DNA of 64,000 nt from Gnomoniopsis sp. IMI 355080 (Eukaryota > Ascomycota > Sordariomycetes > Diaporthales > Gnomoniaceae). The stretch lies in contig JAPEVC010000024.1 in NCBI GenBank assembly GCA_027946555.1, positions 165,804 to 229,803 of the forward strand, read 5' to 3'. The notes under the pieces are model-generated. The model saw only the letters and a list, made by a program, of their open reading frames with translations, was not told where the DNA came from and searched no databases. Below, piece by piece: positions 45,769-57,800 of this stretch; position 1 is the stretch's first letter, and every line of letters begins with the position of its first letter. A program made the position numbers and the translations under genes.

Positions 45769-46476
45769 ATGCCCAAAACACTCGAAAGAACTCGGAAGCA
45801 GATCGCCAAAAAGAGACACGGTGCCATCGATGCTCTGCATGAGTTCTCCCGCGACTCTAAGCGACTCCACAAAGCTCAAGTTCGCGATGACCGCCTTGAG
45901 AAACTCATCGCCGCCAGGAAGAAACACGACAAGCCCCTGAGTCCGTCTCCCATAGTCGAGTCAGGGTTCTCATTCAACTGACATTCGAGCTTCCATCTAG
46001 TTGCGAGGGTCACATATTTCCAAAAAGTTGCCAAGGAGAATGCGAATAGCCCCTTGGATTTAGAGAAGATTCAAGGTGCCATCAACCAGTGGGCGACATG
46101 TACCTTCCATTATGATCTCATTCTCTTCTGACATGCTGTTAGATTCGTGCGCCAAGATGATGAGGAGTATAATGCCATCAAGAAGTCGCGCCGGCCTGGG
46201 AGAGGACCAAGCGCTAGGGAGGATGTGCTCAAGATGAAGATCCAAGCCCTCGAGAAGGAACAAAAGAATGGGTTTTGTACGTTCCACCTTGCTACTTATG
46301 AGCGTCCAATGCTGACCATTCTCACACCAGACATGCCGGATCTGTCGACACAGGAGAACATCAATGCACTGAGCAATTGGGAAGGCTCTTGGGGTGGCTT
46401 AGCCTCCTTGTCTTGGGTCCGTCTATCCAGGATTGGGGAAGTCAGGCCCTCTGCATTCCCACCCAGCGCTCAGTGA
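45769..46476 (+). CDS. TMA16: translation machinery-associated protein 16
   Basis: Ribosome-associated factor of the TMA16 family, placed on pre-60S particles in yeast. Four exons (45769-45940, 46001-46088, 46143-46276, 46331-46476) join in phase to 179 residues, with introns of 60, 54 and 54 nt. The family order is preserved across every junction: MPKTLERTRKQIAKKRHGAI, DALHEFSRDSKRLHKAQVRD, then ARVTYFQKVAKENANSPLDL, IQGAINQFVRQDDEEYNAIK and RRPGRGPSAREDVLKMKIQA. The last exon gives YMPDLSTQENINALSNWEGS. Donors GTCCGT (intron 1) and GTGGGC (intron 2) are poor, but only these joins keep phase and family sequence. The start codon is preceded in frame by one other ATG (45754); MPKTLE is the conserved start. 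Confidence 0.9.
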
Positions 46477-48649
46477 CAGTATCACGCTGATTGCTTATCT
46501 CCTCCCCCACGACTCTTTCCAATGATGTCCGGCCATGAGACACTTCTCTCCTCATTCATCATCCCGTTGAGAGACCTGGGTCACCTTTCGGGACATGTTG
46601 GTTTCGAATTGAAGTCCGGCGTTTATCTACAGGCAGTTGGCCTCGAAGCGTCCTTCCCTTCCAAGGTTGTGATAGCTCTAGAGGCTAATCGTTTATGGAC
46701 AACTGCTTCATGACGACGATGAGGCTTCAGAATTCCCCTTGAGTACGCCTTCCGGGTGTCCGATCAATTCCGCCTTCTCGTCCAGCCGACGTGCTCAAAC
46801 ACAGCAGTACAACATACCGAACGGCGCTACTGACTCGGACTCGTATACCTGGGCTAAATTCCACGCTCCTATTTAACACCCCAGAGCCGCAGGACGCTGT
46901 GTGCGGGCACATGACTACGGTCTGCCGTACGACGAAGCTAATGCAACCTCGCTCCAAGGAACAACATGGGGCAAGAAGGCCCTCCAACCATCGTCATTCT
47001 CCTGTTGAGCCCTAATTGAGATTGGCAGCTACCAGAATATGACAGGCGGACCTAGTTGAGAATCCCTGAGCTAAAGTAGCCGGGTCTCGTCTCATTTGTT
47101 GGCTGTCTTCAAATTGTCTTTCGTTCTTCCAAATCCGCCAACCTTGCAGTCCGCGGCCTCCTATCGAGCGTGCAACATTGCACAACTTGGGACCTCGCGA
47201 ACGCGTCCCATTTCGACTTCATGACGTCTCCGCTATGAACCGTCAATATATCGTCTGACTTAGCTGGGAAGCTGCGGAGTGATCGTGGGAAAAATCTGGT
47301 CCTACGCTTACGAGGCGGCTTGGATGCCAAGAACCAAACGTCGGACGGTCCATGGACGTTGCTTTCGGTTGCTGAACCAAGACTTGAATGGCTACCGCCT
47401 TATCGGCAATAAGCAATAAAAATGGAAGGCTTTTTTGAATGAAACAAGGATTGACACAGAAGTCAGTAAACGAGACATGATGCTAGCCTGAGTTACGCCG
47501 CCAATCCGCTTCGCTTAGCGAAACTTGGAATGAAGCAAAGTGATGTCGTTGATGAGAGGTTCGACTAGAGGGTCAATACCTCAAAATTGTTTTGATATTG
47601 ACCTTCAAACTGCCCTCTTGGCGTATGAGGAACACAGTGTGAACAGGACAATAAATCGCGAACCATTTTTCTCGACCTCGTCACAGTGGGTTATTTCTGC
47701 TGATCAGCGTCCACCATGACGACGACAACGACGACAACGACGACTAATACGCTCCATTCAGGTGCATCTTCACGATCCACATCAGAGTCTGCTCAATCTG
47801 GAAGACACAGGAGACATCCTGAAATCGGATACCATACGTCTATATGCCAAAGGCTGCGGAGTCTTGGGGAGCTGCGGCATCACAGAAAACGAGACGAGTG
47901 AAACGTCACGAAGGTGTTGGGCATGCAGAGAAGAGGCTGCGATCAAGTCTCGACATGGTGGCAAACCTCGGACTCTGCGGACATGATGCCAATTTATGGG
48001 CCTAGATCTCAGAAGATATCGGAGCAAGAAGAGGCCAGTATCATGCGAAGGGCTGATGTTGAAACGAAGTTGCGAAGGAATAATGCAAGACCGAGCAACA
48101 ATGAAGACTATCGGTTTTACATATTCACAGCCTTAGGACTATCACGGACGTATTGATACTGTGACTCTTTCGATGGGCTCTATCTAACTGGTAAGTATAG
48201 AATTGAGTCAGCAATCGTGATGCAAGGCATACCCATTAATTGGTGTATATACTATACGTCGAATCATGGATACGTATCACCTTGCCGACGAAGAAATCCT
48301 TGTCGTAGAGTATCTAGGTGTCTGAGGCGGTCGTTTAACGCCTGCATTGGGCAATACCCAGGTATTTTTACCTTGCACCAGAAAATGCAGAAAGTCGGCA
48401 AGGGATCCTCGCAGCGGATCCCTGTCCTATTCTAGAAATTCGTCGGCTTATCTAATACCTGAACCAAGCAACTTTTTTCTCCCCAAAAGCTGTCCGTCTA
48501 CTCAACCTCAGAGAAATTTCTATTGTTGTAGGCGCAATATCCTGGCATATCGTTAATATCCAACCACTCTCTCTCCCGTCTGAAATACCTCTGACTGTGG
48601 CATCTGTTCGATCCAGTTGTTTTCTCAATTTTCGTCTTACAAAATCAAA
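46477..48649. other. intergenic, TMA16 to MAM33
   Basis: 2.2 kb without a recognisable gene. It contains an ACG/ACA trinucleotide repeat (47716-47744) and a short hairpin GGGATCC..GGATCCC (48402-48422). Open frames here are short and lack family content. Confidence 0.45.
47716..47744. repeat. ACG/ACA trinucleotide microsatellite
   Basis: About nine ACG/ACA units. In one frame this gives a Met-Thr run that should not be taken for a protein start. Confidence 0.8.
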
Positions 48650-49584
48650 ATGTTCGCTACACGAGCACTGGCGCGCTCTGCGCCCCGCGCCCTCAACCGC
48701 ATCGCCAGACCCAACACCTTCACAAGCACCCTCTTGCGCGCCCAACACACGCCCGTTCGATCGCAAAACTCAGCCTTTTCCACCTCTCTTCTACGTGCAT
48801 CAGCTTCCAGCAATATCAACGCTGAACTGAGCGCAAAACTTAGCGCCGAGATGGAGTTCGAGACAGGCGTGAAGGAGGGCGAGTCGCTACCCGTTAGCGT
48901 CAAGGACTTTCTTGAGAATGGTCCCTTCGAGATCAAGGACACCCCCGGCATGCAGGATGTTGTATTGACCCGTAACTACGGTAATGAGAAGTGAGTTTTC
49001 ATCCAAATACTCCTTGATATAGCTACGTCTGCTTCGGGAATGCTAATACTCGGGCCTACAGGATCACTGTCACCTTCTCGATCACTGACCTTGCCGATAT
49101 GGAAAACAACATGATCGAGGATGACCAGTCTATGACTGATGAGGACGGCGAGCTGATCAACGACATACCTGGGCGCGAAGAGTCTCACGAGGGTGCCGAG
49201 GAGGGCGAGGAGGGCATTGACGGAAGCGAGTCCGGTGTGACGTGCCGACTGAACATTGTCGTCGAGAAGCCTGACCAGGGTGCCCTCAACATCGAGGCCA
49301 TAGTCCAGGACGCCGCCGTCATCGTCGAGAACATGTATTACTACAACGACCCGGCCATTGCTCACAGTGCCACCCCCGAGGCTACTCACAAGGAGCGCGA
49401 TGTCTACCCTGGCCCACCGTTTGGCACCTTGGATGAGGACCTGCAACTGTTGATGGAGCAGTACCTGGACGAGCGTGGTATCAACTCTGCCTTGGCAGTG
49501 TTTGTGCCTGACTACATGGATGTCAAGGAGCACAGGGAGTATCTGACGTGGTTGAACAACGTCAAGAAGTTCATCGATGCGTAA
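48650..49584 (+). CDS. MAM33: mitochondrial acidic matrix protein Mam33 (p32 family)
   Basis: Doughnut-shaped trimeric matrix protein of the p32/gC1qR family, linked in yeast to mitochondrial ribosome and respiratory function. Exons 48650-48990 and 49062-49584 join to 287 residues; the 71-nt intron has a GCTAAT branch site. The N-terminus is a clear presequence, Arg/Ala/Ser-rich with no acids (MFATRALARSAPRALNRIAR). The mature part is strongly acidic. Family segments: NINAELSAKLSAEMEFE, KDTPGMQDVVLTRNYGNEK, then KITVTFSITDLADM over the splice, CRLNIVVEKPDQGALNIEA, and the C-terminal helices EDLQLLMEQYLDERGINSAL and YMDVKEHREYLTWLNNVKKF. The acidic loop (EGAEEGEEGIDGSE) is typical. Confidence 0.94.
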
Positions 49585-52500
49585 GGGACTGGTCAAGCAT
49601 TGGCAAGTAAAAGCGGCACATGGAGGGCGGCGTTCAGGAAATGTGGCGAAGAACTCGACGAGGCAAATTCGCGTCTGAAACCTCTTGGCCTTTGTAAGAA
49701 GAGGAATTTTCCACTCAAAACGATCAAATGATGCGTGTATAATAGGCGATTTGTCACTGGCTGGAAAGGATTTCACGTTCACTCACGGATTTACATACCC
49801 ACTCGCAAATTAAGAATAAGCGTTATGACTGTGTGTTGAGGGTGCCCCATTCTCGGACACTGTTGTTAGTTTATCCATCAGGGTGAAAGCTAGATCACTG
49901 AGAGTAAACAAGGTGCATGTTGAGATAGAACGAGATCCTTTCGACGGTGCTCACGGTTTCTACTGAAGAGGCCTACCTAGCACCAAGTCAACGGGGCAGT
50001 GCGGGTGCAAGTCCAGCTATTTAATACGCCAACCTGCTAAGAATCTGGCAATGTGCTCATTACCCGGTACTCTGGTCAATCTTTCCCTCCCCCTCCTCCA
50101 GCCCACGAGCTTCGACGTGGGGAGCAGTAGCATGCGCGATGTGGCACCTTCGACCTTGGTGTTGAGTAAATTGATTCCATTTAGAACCACTTCGACTCCA
50201 CGACGGGCACACAGAACCTAGTTTGTGAAGACAGAAAGCGTTTAACTACTCGCCGCGCCGCGCTCGTTGGATAACTACAGCTATTCTTTGCTGGACATCT
50301 GCTGACAATTTCCTCCTCGGTTTTGAGGCACTTACGTAAGGTCGAGGAGAAGCCATGGATAGCGCAACGCTTCACTTGAGTAATCTTCCCGGGTGGGAAG
50401 GCCTTGCCTCCATCAATGACGGCCACGAGGCACTAGCTATATGTCTGGTGTGTTTGCCTCGGCCTACGCAAGCCTAGGGTGAAGATGCTTGTCAATCAGG
50501 CGAAGCCCCAGAGGAGTATCATGATAAGCATGCAATGAACGCATGACAGGTTGTGATGCGGCAGCGACAACAAGAATGAAACAGATCAATCTGACTAATT
50601 CCCAGGAGAGTACTGCACAACAAAATCAAGTACTTCATTATCGGTGCCAAAGGCAGAATGGAAAAGTTTTCAGGAAGCGACACGGCTGTCTCGTCATACA
50701 TAAAGATAGACCCGATAGTCCGAGGTATCAAAATAGGTTCCAATCCGGGGCAGACAACCAAGGGACTGAGCGCCGGGTGGGGGCGAGGCCAAAGGAGCGT
50801 TTGGGTCGCCCAGGAGGATGTTGTATTTTGTCAGCGAGTGGGCGACTACTGCCCCATCCCAGCCTGTTCCACAATTTTCTTAAACCACAGCTTCAGTCTT
50901 AAGAATTCGGGGATTAATCAGACGGACAGTTGCAGTGGCTCCACATTTCTTTGACTTGGAGACACTTGTTTGTGTGTTATATCCTAAAGCCACGATCGTC
51001 GAGCATTCTCGTCAACGTATGCAGAGTCATAAGCAGCCCTCTCGCGAAAGTCAGACGAGCAGTAAGTCGAGTGTCAGCTCGAAATAACGAGCTCTGTAGG
51101 ACGGAGAACCGAAGGCTGGATATTGCTGAAACGGCTCGTAGGAACCATTCTCTTATAGCCATTACGGCACCGGCTTTCAGTGAAGTACAATTGGACTTGC
51201 TGATCGCAGCTCCAGATTCCACATACGAGGATACTCCTGCTTTCGACTACGAATCCCCTTATTCCTCGAGTGGCAAGTTTACATGCTTGCCCTAGGTAGA
51301 AGCGGAAACCGTTTGCCAAACGGCATCTTCTCTGGGGGTCTTGTGTATTCTCCAAGCTGGTGCGAAACTCAGTTGGGCCAAAGGCACAACCCGGGCTTGG
51401 TTTGATGCGCCGGCCCCCGTCGTCTGCGTAGAGGTCCCGCGTGCAGCTGGTCTCCGCTAACTGGCAGCTCGCCTTGCGTAGTATTGAGACCCAACAGACC
51501 TGAAGCCATTGGCACTCTAAGAAGACTGACCATCTCTGACCCGGGCGCACAGTTGGATGTATCGCATTATCGACGTATTCAAGTACCAAGTAACCACCGC
51601 CAGGTGGAGTAGGGGACCAAGACGTTCAGGGACGGGTGATGTCTCTGATTGGGCTCATGCCAGGAGACAGGCCAGGGACAGAGAGTGCTGCCACATGGCT
51701 TCCCATCGGCGCAGGAGGGACAATGACGAGAGCTGGTACAAGGCTGCGCTGTGGTCCGTCGCTGAGTGCAGTAATATATCGGCATTGCTCACGGCCACTA
51801 AGCTAAGGTGGGACTGGCGTCCGTCTTTCCCCAGTCCTCTTGCTGACTCATCAGTCAGGCTGAGACGTGCCTGTGCTTGTGCAAAAAAAACAACACGAGC
51901 CTTTGCGACGTTCAACCGCTTCCCCTTCTTCCCTCTTTGCAGCCCAACCTTCAGGTCCACATACACACACTCCGCGTCTCGCCAATCTTCCCTTCGCGGG
52001 TGTCTTCTTAGCCTCCCCTCGTCATCTTTCTTCTTTCCACCTGGTTTCCTCCCTTATTCCTCCCCTCTTCCCACTGGCCGTCAATCAAGCTTGTGCTGTG
52101 TTGGTGCGTCACAAGTTCGTTACTGTCTGGCTTCTTTGTCCCAACGTCGACGCCCATTTAGCCATAGCTTCATCTAACACATCCGACTTCGAGATCGTTG
52201 TTCTTGGCTCCAACTGCGACGCACTTCTGCCTCGCTGTTTCCGTCTGGTTTCCTGATTCCATTGGAACCGCCCGCCCGTCATCCTCGCCGGCCCCGCCAC
52301 GTTCGTGCCAGTCAAGACGATCAGCCCAGCTCACCGTGTCGATTCAACCTGACTCGGCTTGGCTTATAAAGTCACTTCGCCTTCATCAAGTCATCCTGAT
52401 TTGTCACAGGCTTCTTCACACCTTCAGGCCACACTACTTGAGCCGTTGTCTCCGCCAGCCTGTCTTGCAAGACCTCCTTGTTGAGACAGCCGTCAGATCC

Positions 52501-52650
52501 CAACTCCCCGATCGCCGAGCCATTTCGAGACCAACATAAAAAAAAGCCTATCCTCACGAAATTCTTCCCGCTCCTGAAACCAGTCGAAACGAACGAAATC
52601 TGCCCACTCCCATATTTTGCATCTACATTCGTCTGTGACTTTGACTAGTC
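49585..52650. other. long intergenic region upstream of eIF2A
   Basis: 3.1 kb with no recognised gene. The last 800 nt (about 51850-52650) are C/T-rich on the + strand, as expected for the promoter and 5' UTR of a strongly expressed gene. An open frame at 51557-52177 runs through this C/T-rich sequence and is judged accidental. Nothing else supported. Confidence 0.45.
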
Positions 52651-54811
52651 ATGGCCAGTACACTGCAGTTTGCCTATCGTACCCAGAAGGCCATTGGCCT
52701 CTTCAACGCTGCCAAGTCCGGGAATGCCACTAATGGCCCTGCTCCCTACTCGCCAGTCCCTGGGTTCGAAAAGCACGAAGGGAACTTCCGGTGTTGTGTG
52801 TACTCTGCCTGTGGTCGCTACTTCGCTTGGGCCGCTAATGACGGCGTAAGCGTTGTCGATGCCACCACCGGCGCCATTGTGACCTCGTTGCCCGGCTTGC
52901 TCTTGGTCAACGAGCTGGGCTTCTCCCCGCTCGGCACCTACTTGACCACCTTGGAACGGCCCGCCAAGGATGAGAACGGTGACGCTACCAAGAACCTCAA
53001 GATCTGGCGCACGGTGGAGGACCTGCCTGAAGGCGCCTCAAAAGAGCCAATAGGAAAGTTTGTTCAGAAGTCACAGAGTGGGTGGAACCTGCAATACACA
53101 GCTGACGAGGCTTTCTGTGCTCGCCTGGTCACCAACGAGGTCCAATTCTACCAGAGCCATGACCTCAAGACTGTCTGGAACAAGTTGATAGCTGAGGGCG
53201 TGTCTAATTTTGCTCTTGCGCCTGGAAAGTCGCACAACGTGGCAGTTTTCGTGCCAGAGAGAAAGGTACGAGTCTCTACCCTTGTCTTCTTCCAGTTCCT
53301 CTCAGCACTTGACAGCTATTAACTAGTGCTTATAGGGACAACCCGCTGCTGTCAAGGTTTTCAACGTGCCCCAATTCTCAAGCCCCATTTCCCAGAAGAC
53401 CTTCTTCAAGGGTGACAAGGTTCAACTGAAGTGGAACCAGCAGGGCTCTAGCTTGATTGTGCTGGCACAGACAGACGTGGATAAGTCAAACAAGAGTTAC
53501 TACGGCGAGACCACTCTCTACCTGCTGAGTGCCAATGGAGATTTTGACGCCCGCGTCACCCTGGACAAGGAAGGCCCCATTCACGACGTCTCCTGGTCCC
53601 CCACCGGCAGGGAGTTTGGAGTCATTTACGGCTTCATGCCCGCCAAGACCACCATGTTCAACCACCGAGGTGCCACGATACAGTCGTTCCCTATGGGCCC
53701 TCGCAATACCATCACCTTCTCCCCTACAGGTCGATTTGTACTGGTCGCCGGCTTTGGAAACTTGGCCGGCCAGATCGACATCTACGATCTCGAGAAGGAT
53801 TACCGCAAGGTATGCACCATCGAGAGTGGTAATCCTAGCGTGTGCGAGTGGAGTCCTGACAATGCTTACATCATGACGGCGACAACATCACCCCGCCTTC
53901 GGGTGGATAACGGTGTCAAGCTGTGGCATGTCAGTGGGCGCATCGTCTACCACGAGGACATGGTGGAGCTGTACAATGTCATGTGGCGTCCTGTACCGGC
54001 TGAAAAGCTACCCAAGGCGGATCCTTTGGCCTCGCTCCCCGAACCTCACTCTTCCGCAACTGCCTATCAGGCTACCGTTAAGACCCCCTCCAAGCCGGTG
54101 GGAGCATACCGACCACCTGGTGCGCGTGGTACTCTGACGCCGCTCCACTTCAAGCGTGAGGACGAGGGCGGTGCTGCTCATGTCATGGGAAATGGTGTAT
54201 CCTCGGTTGGTGCTGGTATCAACGGCTTCGGGCGATCACGTCGTGAGGTTCCCGGGGCTGAGCCTGCCCGTTCAACTGTGCCCGGTGCCGATCCTGCAGG
54301 GGACGAAAGCCTGTCCAAGGCAGCTCAGAAGAACAAGAAGAAGCGCGGAAACAAGAAGGCCAACGCTGGTGAAGGCAAAGCGGCCGACAACGATGGAGGT
54401 CTAGCACCTCCAGCTCAAAGCCACGGAAATGGATCTGGTGGTGAGGACGGTAGCCGCGACCGTCGTGGTGGTCAGCAAAACAACCACTCCCGGAACCAAT
54501 CGCGCAGGCCTCCCAATGGTCCCCGTGGCAGTCGTAATAATGGCCGAGACCATACACCATCTGGGCGGGCTGCGCCGGAGACGGCTGAGCAAGATCCAGC
54601 TCAGAGAGGTGAGCCTTCTGGAGGAGACCAGTCTCAAAATCCCAATGCCAAGAAGGTCAGGGCTCTTCAGAAGAAATTGCGGGCCATCGAAGACCTCGAG
54701 ATGCGTAAGGCCGCCAATGAGGAGCTTGAGGTGACGCAGCTCAAGAAGATCGCCACCAAAAATGAGGTGCTCAGGGACTTGAAAGCCCTTGGATTGGAAG
54801 ACTATCAATAA
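52651..54811 (+). CDS. eIF2A: eukaryotic translation initiation factor 2A
   Basis: Non-GTPase factor that can deliver Met-tRNAi and acts in alternative initiation. Exons 52651-53265 and 53336-54811 join to 696 residues; the 70-nt intron keeps phase 0. The N-terminal beta-propeller (WD-like) is visible: CCVYSACGRYFAWAANDGVS, LGFSPLGTYLTTLERPA, HDVSWSPTGREFGVIYGFMP, TITFSPTGRFVLVAGFGNLA and CEWSPDNAYIMTATTSPRLR. The eIF2A signature AYRPPGARG follows, then a basic Gly/Asn/Arg-rich linker (KKKRGNKKANAGEGK). A C-terminal helix (KKVRALQKKLRAIEDLEMRK) ends at LKALGLEDYQ. Domain order and length fit the family (about 580-700 residues). Confidence 0.95.
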
Positions 54812-57800
54812 GCATGCTTGGAACAGCAGCCTGGAAGCGCCCACAGCCACCTTGCCAGTTGCTTGCATTCCCCTAATCTGGGCTCGCATGCCACACATTT
54901 GGGTAATCGCCCTGCAGCATAGGCTGAGAGGACAGTGTGGTACATTTCAGAAGGGACGTATGTTCATGGAAGGATCCTTGATTTTATATTGGACAGGCGT
55001 ATGGCGGATGAGTCAACCGGTGGGAGACTGAGTTGTCAGCATGAGGCTGGGAAAGGGAAAAGTTGACATAGACTATCAAATAGAAGGCTATGAAGAATGC
55101 ATCAGATGCCTGTCTATTCGGCGCATGGAACTCTTATGGTTTACCTCCAACGTTCTAACTGCCATGGCCCTATTACCAGCCCTCTATGTGCCTTGTTATT
55201 TTATACAAATCTTTGATTCCTTTTTAGCTTCCTTGCAGCTTACTACTACGCTGGCCGGGATAGCTCAGTATCGTCAGTGCCAGGTCGAAGTTCATATGGT
55301 CTCGATTGCTGTCTGGGTAAGTGACAAGCACGCTTTTCTATGGTGCTCTCAAACTGACGCCTTTGGTGGTTTGCCAGACACGAGATGCGATCTGCGATCC
55401 GCTTTCATCCGGTTTCAGACCTACTCCTGTCGTCTATTCAATAGTTGATGGTATAACATACACGGCCGAACACAGATGGAAGACCCAGTTGGCCAATTAC
55501 TACCCGGGGCTCATTTTCCCCGTCGCCGAGAAGCTTTACGCCCGGTGGAAGCTGGACTCAACTCATGGAGTACTTGAGGCCATCATATTTGTACTAAGCA
55601 TCTAGACAGCAGTGTTGACTTGCGGACTCAAGCAAGTCGAAGCAATATCGTGGCATGGGTCAGGAGCACCTCGCGATGCCAAAAGTGGAAATAGAAGTGT
55701 CGATCAATGAGTACATAGTATGTAGATGGCTCGTGATGTGATGGTCTTTTGTCTGTGCATATGGGAACTGCATAAGGTCCAACATGGCACACACAAGACG
55801 GCCCTCTACGAAGATTGAGGAGGAAGACAAAGATGCCCGTCTCCTTCGTCTGGGCCAGCCATGTGGCTCATGATCGCTTCGAGGGCGTTGCCCTTCGCCC
55901 CATGGAGAGCATGCCGCTTGAGTAGTAGAGGCCGAAGAGGTCAACCGAGACGTCTCTTGGGCCCGCCTGGCCCTGCCGTCTTCTCCAGCGCGAAGAGGAT
56001 GTCACCCACCATCATGTTCGGATAGTTTGGCTCCCCGGCTGGCCCGGCTGCTGGCCAACTATAACAGACGAAACCCTCGATGGGCGGCCTCCAGCCCCAA
56101 CTGTGGCGAATGAGGCTGGTCTGAGGATCGACAGCCCAGACCTATTGCCGCATCGGGCAGCTTTGGTGCTCGTCGCGGGCTGCCATTGGTCTGGTGTCTC
56201 AGCTTAGCGGTAAAGGAGTGTTGGGCCACTGTGGCTTGACCTTCTGACACGTCGATGGGAGGTTCGTCGTATCTGCGGCATATGCGCACCCAAGTTTGGC
56301 ATGTGATTGGGCAACAAAGAGCATGTCGGCTGTCGCCCTACCACAGTACCCAGTACATAGTACGGCGACGATCATGGTCTCGTGGCATCCAGGGAGCACC
56401 GTGGCAGCTGAAACATGCATACCATACCGCCATTACACCCTGGCAGTCCTGGATGAAACGGCAGAGAGACGACAGCTTTGTGGCTAGTGACGCTAGACCC
56501 GTGTCACGCAGTAGCGGAAAGTTTGTCGGAGACGCGATGGCTGGGTACAAGCAGCTGGAGTACTCTGTCGGTCTGTCTGGGGCCATCACATATTTGCACA
56601 GTACTCCCCAGAGGCCGCCCCCACTTCCCTTACAATCGCTCGCCTTATGGGGTAGAATCTACCCTCACGAGGTTCTAGACCACTGTCACGTCGGGGTTAG
56701 ATTACGGCAGTGTGTTTTCTTCTTTGTGAGCACTGAGTCACCGACGCGAGGCCGCCCCCCCCCCTCCTCTGCATTCCACTTTTAAAGAGGAGTAGGCTTA
56801 TCCCTCGGAATAAACACTGGCCAGTCAGGACATTTCAGAGTCTCGTAGGAATCACCTCACCGCGCAGGTGATCGGCACACAGACGGCGTGCTGTGTGCGT
56901 GTGGATGGGCATGCACTTGCCCACATCGGGGCCAGTATCATGGGCTAGACATCGAATTCGGCTTCCGTCCACTGCATTCCTTTCCTCACTCGGACAGCAG
57001 GCAAGCATTATTTGGGTCAATAACGCAGGCACTGTGCTCTTGTGCTCTCACTCCTTCGCGCACGCCCCCCCCCCTTCCCCTGTCCTCCACACTCTGCCAC
57101 ACCTTGACCCAGTCAACCTGGCGCCGTCGCGCCACGTATGATCTAGACCAGCTGTGGCGAGTACTATGTAGACCGCATCACTGTTCGTCAATCATCATCC
57201 ATGAGCCACAAGGGGGGCTACCGCATGCTGCAACTGCACTGTAGCACCCACCCAGGCCACCGCAAGGTACGCCGAGTCCTGGTAATATCCAACGGCGTGA
57301 CATTCTGTGGCACTGACGTTCCGTATATCATCCGCTCACATCGACTCCTTGGGGGGAGATGTGTCGTACGGCTTGCAGCTGAAGCTGACAACGGGGTCGG
57401 GCAATGTCCGGGGAGCAGAAAGCAGTCAGTGAAGCTCTTCGCAGTGCCGTGTACTCCCCTCTTCTTGCAGAAGCACAGCTTCACTGACAGTCCATATCTG
57501 TTGTTGGTGCAGAGGTGGCTTGCCCTGGTCAATAGCAATCTGAATAAGAGCCACTCACTACCTCTCGGGCCTCTTTTCATGTTGGCCCGCACGGCTGGCC
57601 CGGCCGAGGATCTGCAGTACTGTGTTTGATCCTGTGTGGCCCAAGCCACAACCCACAAGGCGGCTCGATTTGTGTGGTTTTAGTGAATGAGCTAGTACGG
57701 GCCGTACGGACAATGACCGGTGTGATGTGGCTGGATGGCGCAAGCTCTCGCCACAGCTAGAGCCAAAGAAGTGTAGCCTGACAGTCTGAGTGGATGGGCA

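Noticed and set aside
47716..47901. Poly-threonine frame
   Set aside because: Product of a trinucleotide microsatellite.
51557..52177. 206-codon + strand frame before eIF2A
   Set aside because: Runs through C/T-rich promoter DNA; Ser/Pro/Phe-rich and without domain or splice support.
55041..55605. Overlapping frames downstream of eIF2A
   Set aside because: No family motif, no consistent splicing, different frames equally open.
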